Part shown: in pieces, positions 53,518-64,000 of the stretch
Numbering within the stretch: position 1 is the first letter of the stretch
Layout: each line of letters opens with the position of its first letter
Origin: Sva-07 sp963728195
Lineage (GTDB): Bacteria > Actinomycetota > Acidimicrobiia > Acidimicrobiales > Ilumatobacteraceae
Direction of reading: 5' to 3'
DNA length: 64,000 nucleotides
NCBI GenBank assembly: GCA_963728195.1
Contig: CAVSIX010000007.1
Coordinates: 362,411-426,410, forward strand
Notes under the pieces: generated by a model
The model's database searches: none
What the model saw: the letters and a program-made list of their open reading frames with translations, nothing else
Told to the model about the DNA's origin: nothing
Made by a program: the position numbers and the translations under genes

Positions 53518-55467
53518 TCAGTCGTGAGCCGTGTCGGCCGCAGACGGCTCGCTGCTGCCGACGTCGATCCACCGGGAGAAGTCGAGCGGGTCGATCCGAC
53601 GGCTCGGGTGCGCAGTGGTGCTCAGCCAGAGCAGGAAACGTGCCGGATCGAGCGGCCGCGAGATGCAGAAACCCTGAGCAACGTCACAGCCGAGGTTGCG
53701 AAGCCGTTCGAGCACCTCGTTGTTCTCCACCCCCTCGGCGACGACCACCAAGCCGAGGTTGTGACCGAGATCGATCGTCGACCGCACGATCACCTCGTCC
53801 TGTTCGTCGAGCAGGACGTTGGCGACGAAGCTCTGATCGATCTTCAGTTCGCCCACGGGCAAGTGCCGCAGGTAGCTCAGCGAGGAGTAGCCCGTCCCGA
53901 AGTCGTCGATCGACAGCTGCACTCCGATCTCGTGCAGTTCGTTGATGGTCGACCGAGTGCGCGGAGCGTCGATGAGCAACGACGACTCGGTGATCTCCAG
54001 GGTGAGCATCGACGGATCGACCTGGTTCGCCAGCAGATGCTCCTGGACGCGGTCGGCGAGACGGCTGTCGAGCAGGTCGTGCGTCGAGAGATTGACCGAA
54101 AGGCTGAGGTGATGGCCCCGATTGTGGATCTCGCGCAATGCCGCGATGCCGCTCTTCAACATCAGGTCGGTGAGCTGTTTGATCAGGCCGGTGTCCTCGG
54201 CGATACGGACGAAACGCGCCGGCGAGACGACACCACGCACCGGGTGCGTCCAGCGAACGAGGGCTTCGGCCCCGACCACGGTCCCGGTGTTGAGGTCGAG
54301 CTTCGGCTGCAGGTTGAGGTGCAACTGTTGCTCCTCGATCGCGGTTCGGAGATCGCCGAGCATCGACAGACGCGCAGGGGTTCGCCGATCGATTTCGTCG
54401 CGGTAGACCTCGACACCGAGTCGTTGCGTCTTGGCGTTGAACATGGCGATGTCGGCGAATCGGAGCGGCGCCCCGTCGTCTGCGTCGACATGGTCCTCGA
54501 CCACGGCCAGGCCGGCACTTGCAGTCACCACGATCTCGAGTTCGTCGAGGGTGACGGGACGGCCGACCTCACGGACGCACGCCCATGCCAGCTCCAGCAT
54601 CTCTTCGCGCTGTCGGCGCAACCCGACGATCGCGAACTCGTCACTCGCCAGCCGAGCGAGCACGTCACCGGGCGGCAGCAAGCCCTTCAGCCGCTGCGCG
54701 ACCTCGATCAGGAGCTGGTCGCCGGCGTGATGCCCGAGCGTGTCGTTGACCTCCTTGAACCGATCGAGGTCGATCATGATGACGAACAACAGGCCGTCAG
54801 CGTCGCGCTGCGCCGACGCCTCGGCCAGTGAGAGCTCGAACGAGACCCGGTTGGGCAGATCGGTCAACGCGTCGTGCCGAGCTTCACGCTCCATCCTCTG
54901 GTGCAGCAGCCCACGCCGCAGGCTCGCCGCCAGCTGCTCGGTCAGGTTCTGCAGGCGCACGGCGTCCTCGGCAACGAATCGGCTGCCGGCACCCTGCCGG
55001 CCGGCGATCACGATCATGCCGATCAGACCCGATTCGTCGCTGATCGGCGCCACCATCACCTCCCGAGTGCTTCCCCCAGGGATGCGGACCCTGTCCAGCT
55101 TCTTCCCGCTGACGATGCGCGCCTCCGGTGCGATCAACGCCGACCACTCAGGATCGTCTGCCACCGCCGGCAGCCGTACGTCGACCGTGCCGTGCACCAG
55201 CGTCACGTCACCCTCGCCGTGATCGAAGAGCACGAGCGCTGCGCCTTCGGTCCGCAGCAGCGACGCTGCTTCGACGATCGCAGCGCGCCCGATCTCCTCA
55301 GGCTGGAGCGACTGGCCGACCCGTCCGGTGAACCCGTGGACGGCCTTGAGGTCGCGCAGACGCTGATCGATCGCACCGTATGCCTTGATGATGTACCACA
55401 GCAGCGCCACCGGAATGGCCGCAACCACGAGGAGCCATGGCGAGATGAGGACGAGGCCGAGCACCAT
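53518..55467 (-). CDS. GAF-GGDEF-EAL cyclic-di-GMP signalling protein (EAL phosphodiesterase type)
   Basis: The intact part of this gene gives 649 residues. Two hydrophobic segments at the N-terminus are followed by a GAF-like domain (about 50-190), a GGDEF domain (about 200-350: RHDALTDLPNRVSFE, IDLDRFKEVNDTLGHHAGD) and an EAL domain (about 375-620). The GGDEF active loop reads ASDEF instead of GGDEF, so cyclase activity is doubtful. EAL motifs are intact (GAEALVRW, EITESSLL, IDDFGTGYSSLSYLR, LKIDQSFV, EGVEN), so c-di-GMP hydrolysis is expected. The ATG at 55467 is probably internal; upstream membrane-sensor coding is present but split across frames. Confidence 0.85.
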   Translation of the reverse strand: MVLGLVLISPWLLVVAAIPVALLWYIIKAYGAIDQRLRDLKAVHGFTGRVGQSLQPEEIGRAAIVEAASLLRTEGAALVLFDHGEGDVTLVHGTVDVRLPAVADDPEWSALIAPEARIVSGKKLDRVRIPGGSTREVMVAPISDESGLIGMIVIAGRQGAGSRFVAEDAVRLQNLTEQLAASLRRGLLHQRMEREARHDALTDLPNRVSFELSLAEASAQRDADGLLFVIMIDLDRFKEVNDTLGHHAGDQLLIEVAQRLKGLLPPGDVLARLASDEFAIVGLRRQREEMLELAWACVREVGRPVTLDELEIVVTASAGLAVVEDHVDADDGAPLRFADIAMFNAKTQRLGVEVYRDEIDRRTPARLSMLGDLRTAIEEQQLHLNLQPKLDLNTGTVVGAEALVRWTHPVRGVVSPARFVRIAEDTGLIKQLTDLMLKSGIAALREIHNRGHHLSLSVNLSTHDLLDSRLADRVQEHLLANQVDPSMLTLEITESSLLIDAPRTRSTINELHEIGVQLSIDDFGTGYSSLSYLRHLPVGELKIDQSFVANVLLDEQDEVIVRSTIDLGHNLGLVVVAEGVENNEVLERLRNLGCDVAQGFCISRPLDPARFLLWLSTTAHPSRRIDPLDFSRWIDVGSSEPSAADTAHD

Positions 55468-56135
55468 GCCGGCGAGTGCCGCGTTGACGATGAAGAGCCA
55501 CCAGGTGATGCGCAGTTCGGTCGCCGATGCGGTTCCAGAACCCGCCCTCGAATTGGGCGATCGCGGACGACACGATCACCGATGACACGAGGCCGCAAAC
55601 GGCGGTCGCCACGATCGCAGCGACAATCAGTCTGAGTGTCGCCAGAACCGAGCGACCCCGATGATTCCGCGGAACACGACGAAAGCGAGCGCAACCTCCA
55701 GGGTCGAGCATGGCTGCATTCAGCGCCATCTTGTAGCGCGGCAAGCCGGAGCGTGAGGACGTCGACTGCGAAGAAAGCCGAGCATGCGTCCCACGAGAGC
55801 CGGCACTGGTGCGAGAAATACCAGGCTGAATGCCAACGGGATCTCGGAGACCGAGAACCGGCTTGACTCGCGTCGAAATGTGAACTTGAAGACGGAGAGG
55901 TCTGTCCCGGCGAAGCCGAAAGCGATGATCGCCACGTGACGAAGGGGGGCGAGGCGCGCGTGGACTCGGCGAGGTCCGGAAGCGTCAGGATCAGCCGGCG
56001 GCAAGGCCAGCGAAAAACAGAGCGAGCACCTCAACACGTCGCTCAGGGCCAAATCGCCGTGAGAAGCGCGTCGAAGTGCTCGCTGCGTCGCGTACTGCTG
56101 TTGTCGGTGCTCGACTTCGATCGGGTGGTCGTCAC
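55468..56135 (-). pseudogene. Fragmented membrane-sensor region, likely 5' part of the GGDEF/EAL gene
   Basis: Upstream of 55467 the natural N-terminus can be followed only by changing frame several times. In order: a GTG at 56135 (with GGAG ahead) opens a 30-residue frame ending LLTAIWP; ERRVEVLALFFAGLAA (about 56000-56040); LILTLPDLAESTRASPPFVTW (about 55935-55995); AIIAFGFAGTDLSVFKF with RFSVSEIPLAFSLVFLAP and ALVGRMLG (about 55770-55935); PRYKMALNAAM (near 55711-55745); STLEVALAFVVFRGIIG (near 55655-55710); LATLRLIVAAIVATAV with EGGFWNRI (about 55527-55640); ATELRITWWLFIVNAALAG joining the intact frame. SEIPL and the membrane spans match N-terminal domains of actinobacterial diguanylate-cyclase proteins. 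Either a very poor sequence patch or a decayed 5' end. Confidence 0.65.
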
Positions 56136-56230
56136 GCGGCGCTCCAAACGCAGGAACGCCAGGCGGCGTTCCCGTGGTTTATCGACCGCGTAGACGCCGA
56201 CCTTGAACGATCAAGGACGAGCGCAGAGCG

Positions 56231-56290
56231 TCAGCCCCAGATAACGCCCCGGCGGGCCTTGGGCTGGGTGGAGACGGTTGACTTGTTCAT
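56231..56290 (-). CDS. 19-residue leader-like ORF
   Basis: ATG at 56290 with GGAG at 9 bp, then a basic peptide MNKSTVSTQPKARRGVIWG and TGA. It lies about 84 nt after the start of a consensus promoter and about 100 bp before the likely start of the GGDEF/EAL gene. I do not recognise the peptide. It could be a small regulatory or leader peptide, or the first exon-like scrap of a gene damaged by the frameshifts found just downstream. Confidence 0.4.
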   Translation of the reverse strand: MNKSTVSTQPKARRGVIWG

Positions 56291-56380
56291 GGCGGTTACT
56301 CCGTTCTAGGTGCTCCGGCGGAGCTGTGGTGAATCATCCGAGTGCTGTTGGGCGCTTGTCAGATCCTTGAGACGACCCAG

Positions 56381-56409
56381 AAGATAGCTTGAAAGATCGC
56401 CGATGTCAA
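56381..56409 (-). promoter_or_regulatory. Consensus sigma-70-type promoter
   Basis: On the minus strand TTGACA (56409-56404), a 17-bp spacer and TATCTT (56386-56381). This is a near-perfect housekeeping promoter in an unusually AT-rich stretch. Predicted start of transcription is about 56374; it would drive the 19-residue ORF and then the GGDEF/EAL gene. Confidence 0.65.
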
Positions 56410-56700
56410 CGCGGAGCGGGTCCGTCGGCCACCCTACGTAGCATCCGCCTGAAAATTCGGGGCGCGCACGACCGCCCACCAGACAATTCGCAGAGGCTGT
56501 ACCCGACGCTGCGTGGGCGCATTCACACAACTCGGAGGTTTTCACTCCGGGCCGACACCATTGGAACACCCCTGCCGCCCAGAACCACCCGGTCAGCGGT
56601 CAGGCCCTCACAGAGCGCGCCGGAATCAGTGCTGGACGGAGCGAAGAGCACCGAGAGTGTTCAAGATGCAGACGCGGTCGACCGTTTCCGTGCGTCGAGG
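56410..56700. other. AT-richer intergenic stretch without a gene
   Basis: Between the promoter at 56381-56409 and the aminotransferase stop at 56701 no frame shows protein-like sequence, signal or domain. The base composition is lower in G+C than its neighbours. I see no tRNA, repeat or clear hairpin in it. Confidence 0.5.
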
Positions 56701-58080
56701 TCAGCGTCCGTCGAGCTCGGCCCGCACGGCAACGATGGCCTCGCGAAGGGTGGCCACGATCGTGTCGACGTCGGACTCGTCGATGATCAGCGGTGGCGAC
56801 ATCACGTTGAGGTTCACCATCGGCCGCACGATCAGCCCCCTCGGCTCACAGGCGTTGGCGACCAGCTTGCCGACGTCGACTTCGTCGGGGTACGGCTCCT
56901 TGGTCTCCCGATCGGCGACGAATTCGACACACGCCATCAGGTGTGAGCCGCGCACGTCACCGACCATCGGCAGGTCCCGGAGGTCCTGGAGCCGCTCCAT
57001 GAAGTACGGGCCGATCCGCTTGACGTGGTCGAGCAGATGTTCGCGTTCGATGATCTCGATGTTCTTCAGCGCCGCTGCACATGAAACGGGATGTCCGGAG
57101 TAGGTGTAGCCCACAGCGAAGTAGCGACCGTGCCCCTCCTCGGCGATGACGTCGAAGATGGCATCGCTGAAGATCGACGCTCCGAGTGGCAGGTACCCCG
57201 ACGTCAGCCCCTTCGCGACGGTGATCACGTCGGGACGGATGCCGAACATCGACTCGGAGGCGAACCATTCCCCGAGGCGACCGAACGCGGTGACCACCTC
57301 GTCGGAGACGTAGAGGATGTCGTTGTCCCGACAGAGCTGCCAGATCCGCTGGAGATAGTCGGCCGGCGGGACGATCACCCCACCTGAACCCATGATCGGC
57401 TCCCCGAAGAACGCCGCCACCCGGTCGGGTCCGCCCATCCGATCGATCGCCGCCTCGAACTCGGCGACCAGATCGTCGGCGAACTCCTGCTCGCTGCGTC
57501 CGGCGCCGAACCGGTAGTGGTTCGGCGACGACAGATGATGGATGCGGTCGTCGAGATAGTCGAAGCCCGGGATCCGATCGCCCGGCTTACCGCCGATCGA
57601 GACCGAGGCGAACGTCGTGCCGTGATACGCATCGATCCTGCTGAGGATCCCGCGCTTGTCCGGTCGCCCCAGCGCATGTTGGTAGAACTGCACGAGCCTG
57701 AACGTCGCATCGATCGCAGTCGAGCCTCCGCACGTGAAGAAGACGTGGTCCAAGTCGCCGGGGGCGAGCTCGGCGAGCCGAGCCGCGAGTTGCACCGACG
57801 GCACGTTGGTCATGTCGACGAACGGGTTGGCGTATGCGAGATCGCGCACCTGGTCGGCGATTGCGTCGGCCATCTCGTCGCGTCCGAGCCCGATGTTCGT
57901 ACACCACATGCCCCCGACAGCATCGAGGTACTCGCGGCCGTCGTTGTCGACGAGTCGAGCTCCCGACCCGCGCGCGATCGGCAATACGTCGTCGGTCCGG
58001 AAGGTGTCGAAGCCCTGGTACGGATGCAGGAGGTGACGGCGATCCAGGTCGACGATGGTGCTGGTCTCGATCTCCGACAT
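56701..58080 (-). CDS. Class III (omega) aminotransferase, PLP-dependent
   Basis: A 459-residue aminotransferase of fold type I. The family landmarks are HLLHPYQGFDTF near the N-terminus, DNDGREYLDAVGGMWCTNIG, AYHGTTFASVS, DEVVTAFGRLGEWFA with the PLP-ring Asp, and VAKGLTSGYLPLGA with the Schiff-base Lys; GYTYSGHPVSCAAAL follows. This matches beta-alanine/putrescine--pyruvate type omega-transaminases rather than ornithine enzymes. ATG 58080. Divergent from the BTAD regulator gene over 153 bp, which may control it. Confidence 0.9.
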   Translation of the reverse strand: MSEIETSTIVDLDRRHLLHPYQGFDTFRTDDVLPIARGSGARLVDNDGREYLDAVGGMWCTNIGLGRDEMADAIADQVRDLAYANPFVDMTNVPSVQLAARLAELAPGDLDHVFFTCGGSTAIDATFRLVQFYQHALGRPDKRGILSRIDAYHGTTFASVSIGGKPGDRIPGFDYLDDRIHHLSSPNHYRFGAGRSEQEFADDLVAEFEAAIDRMGGPDRVAAFFGEPIMGSGGVIVPPADYLQRIWQLCRDNDILYVSDEVVTAFGRLGEWFASESMFGIRPDVITVAKGLTSGYLPLGASIFSDAIFDVIAEEGHGRYFAVGYTYSGHPVSCAAALKNIEIIEREHLLDHVKRIGPYFMERLQDLRDLPMVGDVRGSHLMACVEFVADRETKEPYPDEVDVGKLVANACEPRGLIVRPMVNLNVMSPPLIIDESDVDTIVATLREAIVAVRAELDGR

Positions 58081-58233
58081 GCCGACGACTGTACGACCGC
58101 AACGCTCGACCAGCCGAGACGTCACCGCGAGGAGTTCTGTCCGCACTCACGGCCGGAACATCGAACTGTCATCCACGCCGACTCGTTCGGCGACGCTTCT
58201 CGCTGCGATGCACGGACAGGCCACACTCCACTT

Positions 58234-61363
<3,130 letters not shown>

Positions 61364-61438
61364 TCGCTACCGCCCGCCCGCGCCGTCGAACAGTGACGGC
61401 ACCAGTGACTCACAAGTCGTCTCCAAGTCGCCTTCGGC

Positions 61439-61768
61439 ATGGTGGGCAACATGCCCCGAGAGATCCTCCGCTGCGTGCAGCGCATCGAACCGGACGGTAC
61501 CGAACTGACCGAGGAGGAGTGGCTACTCGCCCCGGGCTGGCCGGTGTTGTCATTCGGCTCGTATCGGCCCGGCGACGTCCGGTTGGAGGTTCTCGAAGGG
61601 CAGATGCGAATCCGGATCGGGACGTCGCACCGCGTGTACCGCACCGGAGAGAGCGCCATCGTCACCGCCGGTCAGCGGCACGAACTCGAGCCGGTCGATG
61701 GCGACGTCGTCCGCCTGATCGTGCAGCGCTGGACGCGCAACGCCACACCCACCGAACCAACCACCTGA
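61439..61768 (+). CDS. Small cupin-domain protein
   Basis: A 109-residue single cupin barrel: WPVLSFGSYRPGDVRLEVLEGQMRIRIGTSHRVYRTGESAIVTAGQRHELEPVDGDVVRLIVQ. The metal-binding second motif has His in GQRHELEP, but the first motif lacks the usual HxH, so enzymatic activity is uncertain and it may be a binding protein. ATG codons at 61439 and 61451 are both possible. It lies 13 bp before the cupredoxin lipoprotein gene, probably in one transcript. Confidence 0.65.
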   Translation: MVGNMPREILRCVQRIEPDGTELTEEEWLLAPGWPVLSFGSYRPGDVRLEVLEGQMRIRIGTSHRVYRTGESAIVTAGQRHELEPVDGDVVRLIVQRWTRNATPTEPTT

Positions 61769-61781
61769 AGGAGCTACACAA

Positions 61782-62384
61782 ATGCACACCACCAACCGCC
61801 GCCGCATCGCCTTGGTCGCTGCGTGCCTCGCCACCGCCGTGAGCTTCAGCGCCTGCGGCAGTGACGCTGACACCGCCACCGACACACCGGACGAGACGAC
61901 GGCCACCACACCCGACGAGACGACCGCCACGACGGTCGCCAACGACGACGCAGCAGGCGAGACCGTGGTCGTCACTGCGGTCGACTACGGCTTCGAGGGC
62001 CTACCGGAGACCGTGCCGGCCGGCACGAAGATCTCACTCGTCAACGCAGGCAACGAACCCCACGAGTTCGTCGCCATCCGCATCCCGGACGACGAGACCC
62101 GTTCGGTCGAGGAACTGGTGCAACTGCCCGAGGAGGAGGCGGCTGCAGTCTTCGGTGCGAGCGAGCCGGCCACGGTCATCCTCGCGGCTTCCGGCGAGAC
62201 CGATGTCCCGGGACCCGTGGTCGGTGACGGCACGCTGACCGAGCCGGGCCGTTACGCCATCGTGTGCTTCTTGCCGGTCGGCTCCGACAACTCGATCCTC
62301 GAGTCCGACGGTCCGCCACCGGAGGGCGAGGCCGGCCCGCACGCGATGCAAGGCATGGTCGCGGAGCTGACGGTCGAGTCGTAG
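61782..62384 (+). CDS. Cupredoxin-like lipoprotein
   Basis: A 200-residue exported lipoprotein: signal with lipobox FSAC (Cys25), then a Thr/Asp/Glu-rich linker to about residue 60, then a plastocyanin-like beta-barrel. Possible type 1 copper ligands are His in GNEPHEF, Cys in YAIVCFLP, and His and Met in GPHAMQGM. The usual short Cys-to-His loop is lengthened by about 20 residues (GSDNSILESDGPPPEGEAG), which is unusual. Expected to carry electrons or copper at the outer membrane face. ATG 61782 follows a perfect AAGGAG. Confidence 0.7.
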   Translation: MHTTNRRRIALVAACLATAVSFSACGSDADTATDTPDETTATTPDETTATTVANDDAAGETVVVTAVDYGFEGLPETVPAGTKISLVNAGNEPHEFVAIRIPDDETRSVEELVQLPEEEAAAVFGASEPATVILAASGETDVPGPVVGDGTLTEPGRYAIVCFLPVGSDNSILESDGPPPEGEAGPHAMQGMVAELTVES

Positions 62385-62430
62385 TCTTCGGCCCGCTGTG
62401 GGCGGGCGGACGGGAAGGCCGCGATCACGA

Positions 62431-62461
62431 CGAGAGGCCGGGGGTCGTCCCCGGCCTCTCG
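62431..62461 (+). terminator. Rho-independent-type hairpin after the cupredoxin gene
   Basis: A perfect 13-bp stem CGAGAGGCCGGGG / CCCCGGCCTCTCG with a 5-nt loop lies 47 bp after the cupredoxin stop. No strong T-run follows, as is common in GC-rich Actinomycetota. It separates the cupin-cupredoxin unit from the DinB gene. Confidence 0.7.
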
Positions 62462-62521
62462 CGACGTTTCGGGAAACCGCTGCCGCGCATCGGCTGCCGC
62501 CCCGCCGGGCAGAATGCCGGG

Positions 62522-63253
62522 ATGACGACCTCTTCGGGCAGCCAGGGATTCGAGAACGCAACCTTCTTCAGGACGAGCTTTCGGGGCGCCACGCTGAGAT
62601 CGTGCGACGTCAGCGGGGTGACGATGCGCAGCGTCGACGTGGACGGACTCGACATCGACGGCCATGACCTGCTCTTCGGCACCCTCATCGTCAACGGCGT
62701 CGACGTGGTGCCGCTCGTGGACGCCGAGCTCAACCGGCAGTTCCCCGGACGCGAACTGCAGAAGGCGCAGACACCCGAGGGTCTGTGCGACGGTTGGGCC
62801 GCGGTACGAGTCGCGTGGGCCACAACGGTGACGGACACGCCGCCGGAACTGTTCGACGCCCACGTCGAGAACGAGTGGTCGATGTCGCAGACCCTGCGTC
62901 ACCTGGTGCTGGCCACCGACGCCTGGCTGGGCGGCGGGATCATGGGCATGGAGCAACCGTTCCACGAGATCGGCCTGATCTTCACCGGTGCGTCGGAGAT
63001 GGGCTTCGACATGTCGATCTTCCGAGTCGGTGAGCCGGCACTCGAGGAGATCCTCGCAGTGCGGGCCGAGCGGCAGCAGCTGGTGACCGACTTCCTGGCC
63101 ACGGTCACGCCAGAGCTGCTCGCCGAGGAGCGCGACAACCCGTGGGGAGGCGACGACTGGCATCCCAGTGTCGGCGACTGCGTGCGCGTGATACTCGAAG
63201 AGGAGTGGGCGCACCTGCGCTACGTCCGTCGGGACCTCGCAATCCTGGGGTGA
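62522..63253 (+). CDS. Pentapeptide-repeat plus DinB-like fusion protein
   Basis: A 243-residue cytoplasmic protein. The first ~60 residues contain a short pentapeptide-like run (FFRTSFRGATLRSCDVSGVTMRSVDVDGLDIDG). The remainder is a DinB-type four-helix bundle: FDAHVENEWSMSQTLRHLVLATDAWLGG, a central region, and VGDCVRVILEEEWAHLRYVRRDLA, with His residues placed as in the metal-binding triad of DinB proteins. DinB-like proteins are often mycothiol- or bacillithiol-dependent transferases; the short pentapeptide start is a less common addition. ATG 62522. Confidence 0.75.
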   Translation: MTTSSGSQGFENATFFRTSFRGATLRSCDVSGVTMRSVDVDGLDIDGHDLLFGTLIVNGVDVVPLVDAELNRQFPGRELQKAQTPEGLCDGWAAVRVAWATTVTDTPPELFDAHVENEWSMSQTLRHLVLATDAWLGGGIMGMEQPFHEIGLIFTGASEMGFDMSIFRVGEPALEEILAVRAERQQLVTDFLATVTPELLAEERDNPWGGDDWHPSVGDCVRVILEEEWAHLRYVRRDLAILG

Positions 63254-63284
63254 ACGCAAGCCGCGGGCGCGCCCGGAGCTCGAG

Positions 63285-63365
63285 TCACTCGATTCGCATG
63301 CCCGGGATGGCTCGGGAGATGACCAGCTGCTGGGTTTCGCTGGTCCCTTCGAAAATTGTGTGGAC
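63285..63365 (-). pseudogene. Acyl-CoA dehydrogenase C-terminal remnant
   Basis: The minus strand reads VVHTIFEGTSETQQLVISRAI, then PGMRIE and a stop. This is the hallmark C-terminal tail of acyl-CoA dehydrogenases (EGTSEIQR...IARA). Upstream on the same strand the sequence stops resembling the family within a few codons, so only about 26 residues remain. It is most simply the scar of a lost gene cut by deletion or rearrangement. Confidence 0.65.
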
Positions 63366-63620
63366 CACGCTCTCGGAGTTCGGATTTTCCACCTCGCACG
63401 GCGAAGTGGCCGTGATCAGGCCATTCGCGAACCGTCGATTCCGGCTCGTGTCACGGATTCCAGGTCCGCACTGCGGCGCGGGCCATGCGCGATCGCCGGT
63501 GACTATCCGGAGCGATATCGAGCGGTCTCCCGGCAACGGCCGGCACTTGCGTCGAGCGCCGATTCTGGGCATTCTGCGCTGGTGGGACCTTCCGATCGAA
63601 TGCCGTCGTCTCAGCGACGT
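63366..63620. other. Spacer between the dehydrogenase scar and the terminal lipoprotein gene
   Basis: No protein-like frame, tRNA or hairpin could be supported. It should contain the promoter of the lipoprotein gene and the break point of the dehydrogenase remnant. Confidence 0.45.
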
Positions 63621-64000
63621 ATGCAGGAGTTCTGGAAGCTTGGACTCGCCTCGTTGCTCGTGGTGGGCGCCGCCTGTGGAGAGTCCGCCGATGATGCGAC
63701 GACCGAGACCGTCACAGCCGAAGCCGCTTGTGCGCTCGCGTTCGACGGAGGGACACTTGCGGAGCGAAGCTGGGCCTTCGACGGCACGCTCACCGCGTTG
63801 TCGACCGGCACCGACAGCCAACTTGGTGACGTTCCGACCGCGAGCTTCACGGTGAACCGCTGGTACAAGGGCGGTAGCGGCGACGAGATCACGGTCCAAT
63901 ATGAACAAGGTCCGATCTCGGAGTACACGCCGACGGCAGACACCGGCGCCCGACTGCTCGTCACCGGCGAGCCACGCTGGGGAGGCGAGCCGCTCGAGGA
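63621..64000 (+). CDS. Lipoprotein of unknown function, truncated by window edge
   Basis: ATG at 63621 opens a frame that runs to the right edge without a stop (126 residues so far). The N-terminus is a lipoprotein signal (LGLASLLVVGAACGES, with the Cys of GAAC). After a Thr/Ala-rich spacer comes ALAFDGGTLAERSWAFDGTLTALSTG and FTVNRWYKGGSGDEITVQY, a pattern seen in short secreted actinobacterial proteins of unknown function. The remainder lies outside the window. Confidence 0.65.
   Translation, partial: MQEFWKLGLASLLVVGAACGESADDATTETVTAEAACALAFDGGTLAERSWAFDGTLTALSTGTDSQLGDVPTASFTVNRWYKGGSGDEITVQYEQGPISEYTPTADTGARLLVTGEPRWGGEPLE

Overview
The window is a GC-rich (roughly two-thirds G+C) chromosomal piece that reads as Actinomycetota. 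Three small F420/FMN split-barrel (PPOX-class) proteins, a SCO6745/SalK-like protein, a DUF4916 NUDIX-like protein and a BTAD/AAA regulator are all typical of that phylum. The overall style suggests class Acidimicrobiia (Ilumatobacter-like); this is inference from gene content, not from a marker gene. One tRNA-Arg(CCU) is present. There are no rRNAs, CRISPR arrays or transposases.

Layout. (1) 0.3-14.2 kb: tRNA-Arg, a secreted GH5 glycosidase, a Tat-exported surface protein with three nearly identical 948-bp repeats, a four-gene minus-strand operon for a CDP-linked deoxy/branched sugar (glucose-1-phosphate cytidylyltransferase, epimerase/dehydratase, RmlC-like epimerase, SAF-domain dehydrogenase), a divergent free-standing A-T-TE NRPS-like enzyme and a GT2. 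(2) 14.4-34.0 kb: a tightly coupled plus-strand operon of 15 genes for making and exporting a surface polysaccharide. It starts with a WlbA/WlbC/WlbB-like 3-acylamino-sugar trio, then the initiating phosphoglycosyltransferase, a frameshifted GT4, a Wzy-like polymerase, GT2, a GH5 lipoprotein, a Wzz-like protein with a degenerate kinase-like tail, an ABC exporter, GT61, a GT2-GT2-GT4 fusion, GT2, a Wzx flippase and GT4. (3) 33.9-53.5 kb: ordinary housekeeping and accessory genes: PEP-utilising swivel protein, kinase, SalK-like protein, Gfo/Idh oxidoreductase, SDR, PPOX proteins, 1-Cys peroxiredoxin, NMN adenylyltransferase-like protein, a cyclase-AAA-TPR sensor, a MacB/FtsX-type ABC pair, a Nei/Fpg glycosylase (frameshifted), AzlCD, a DUF4916 protein, a methyltransferase and an alpha/beta hydrolase. 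(4) 53.5-64 kb: a GGDEF/EAL protein whose upstream membrane-sensor region is scattered over three frames, a short leader-like ORF behind a consensus promoter, a class III aminotransferase, a frameshifted BTAD/AAA regulator, a cupin plus cupredoxin lipoprotein pair, a pentapeptide-DinB protein, an acyl-CoA dehydrogenase remnant and a truncated lipoprotein gene at the right edge.

How it works together. Regions 1 and 2 look like one envelope/exopolysaccharide locus. Nucleotide sugars (CDP-sugar and UDP-diacylamino-sugar) are made in the cytoplasm, a repeat unit is begun on undecaprenyl phosphate, extended by about seven glycosyltransferase domains, flipped, polymerised, and possibly trimmed outside by two GH5 enzymes. 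The A-T-TE enzyme, whose binding pocket reads close to the proline code and whose thioesterase carries a Cys nucleophile, may decorate the glycan with an amino acid or make a small product of its own; this is the least explained part of the locus.

Four loci carry frameshifts with obvious in-frame continuations (18562, about 49850, 58921, and many between about 55500 and 56050). Several look like G-run contractions, so sequence error and true gene decay should be separated before biology is read into them.
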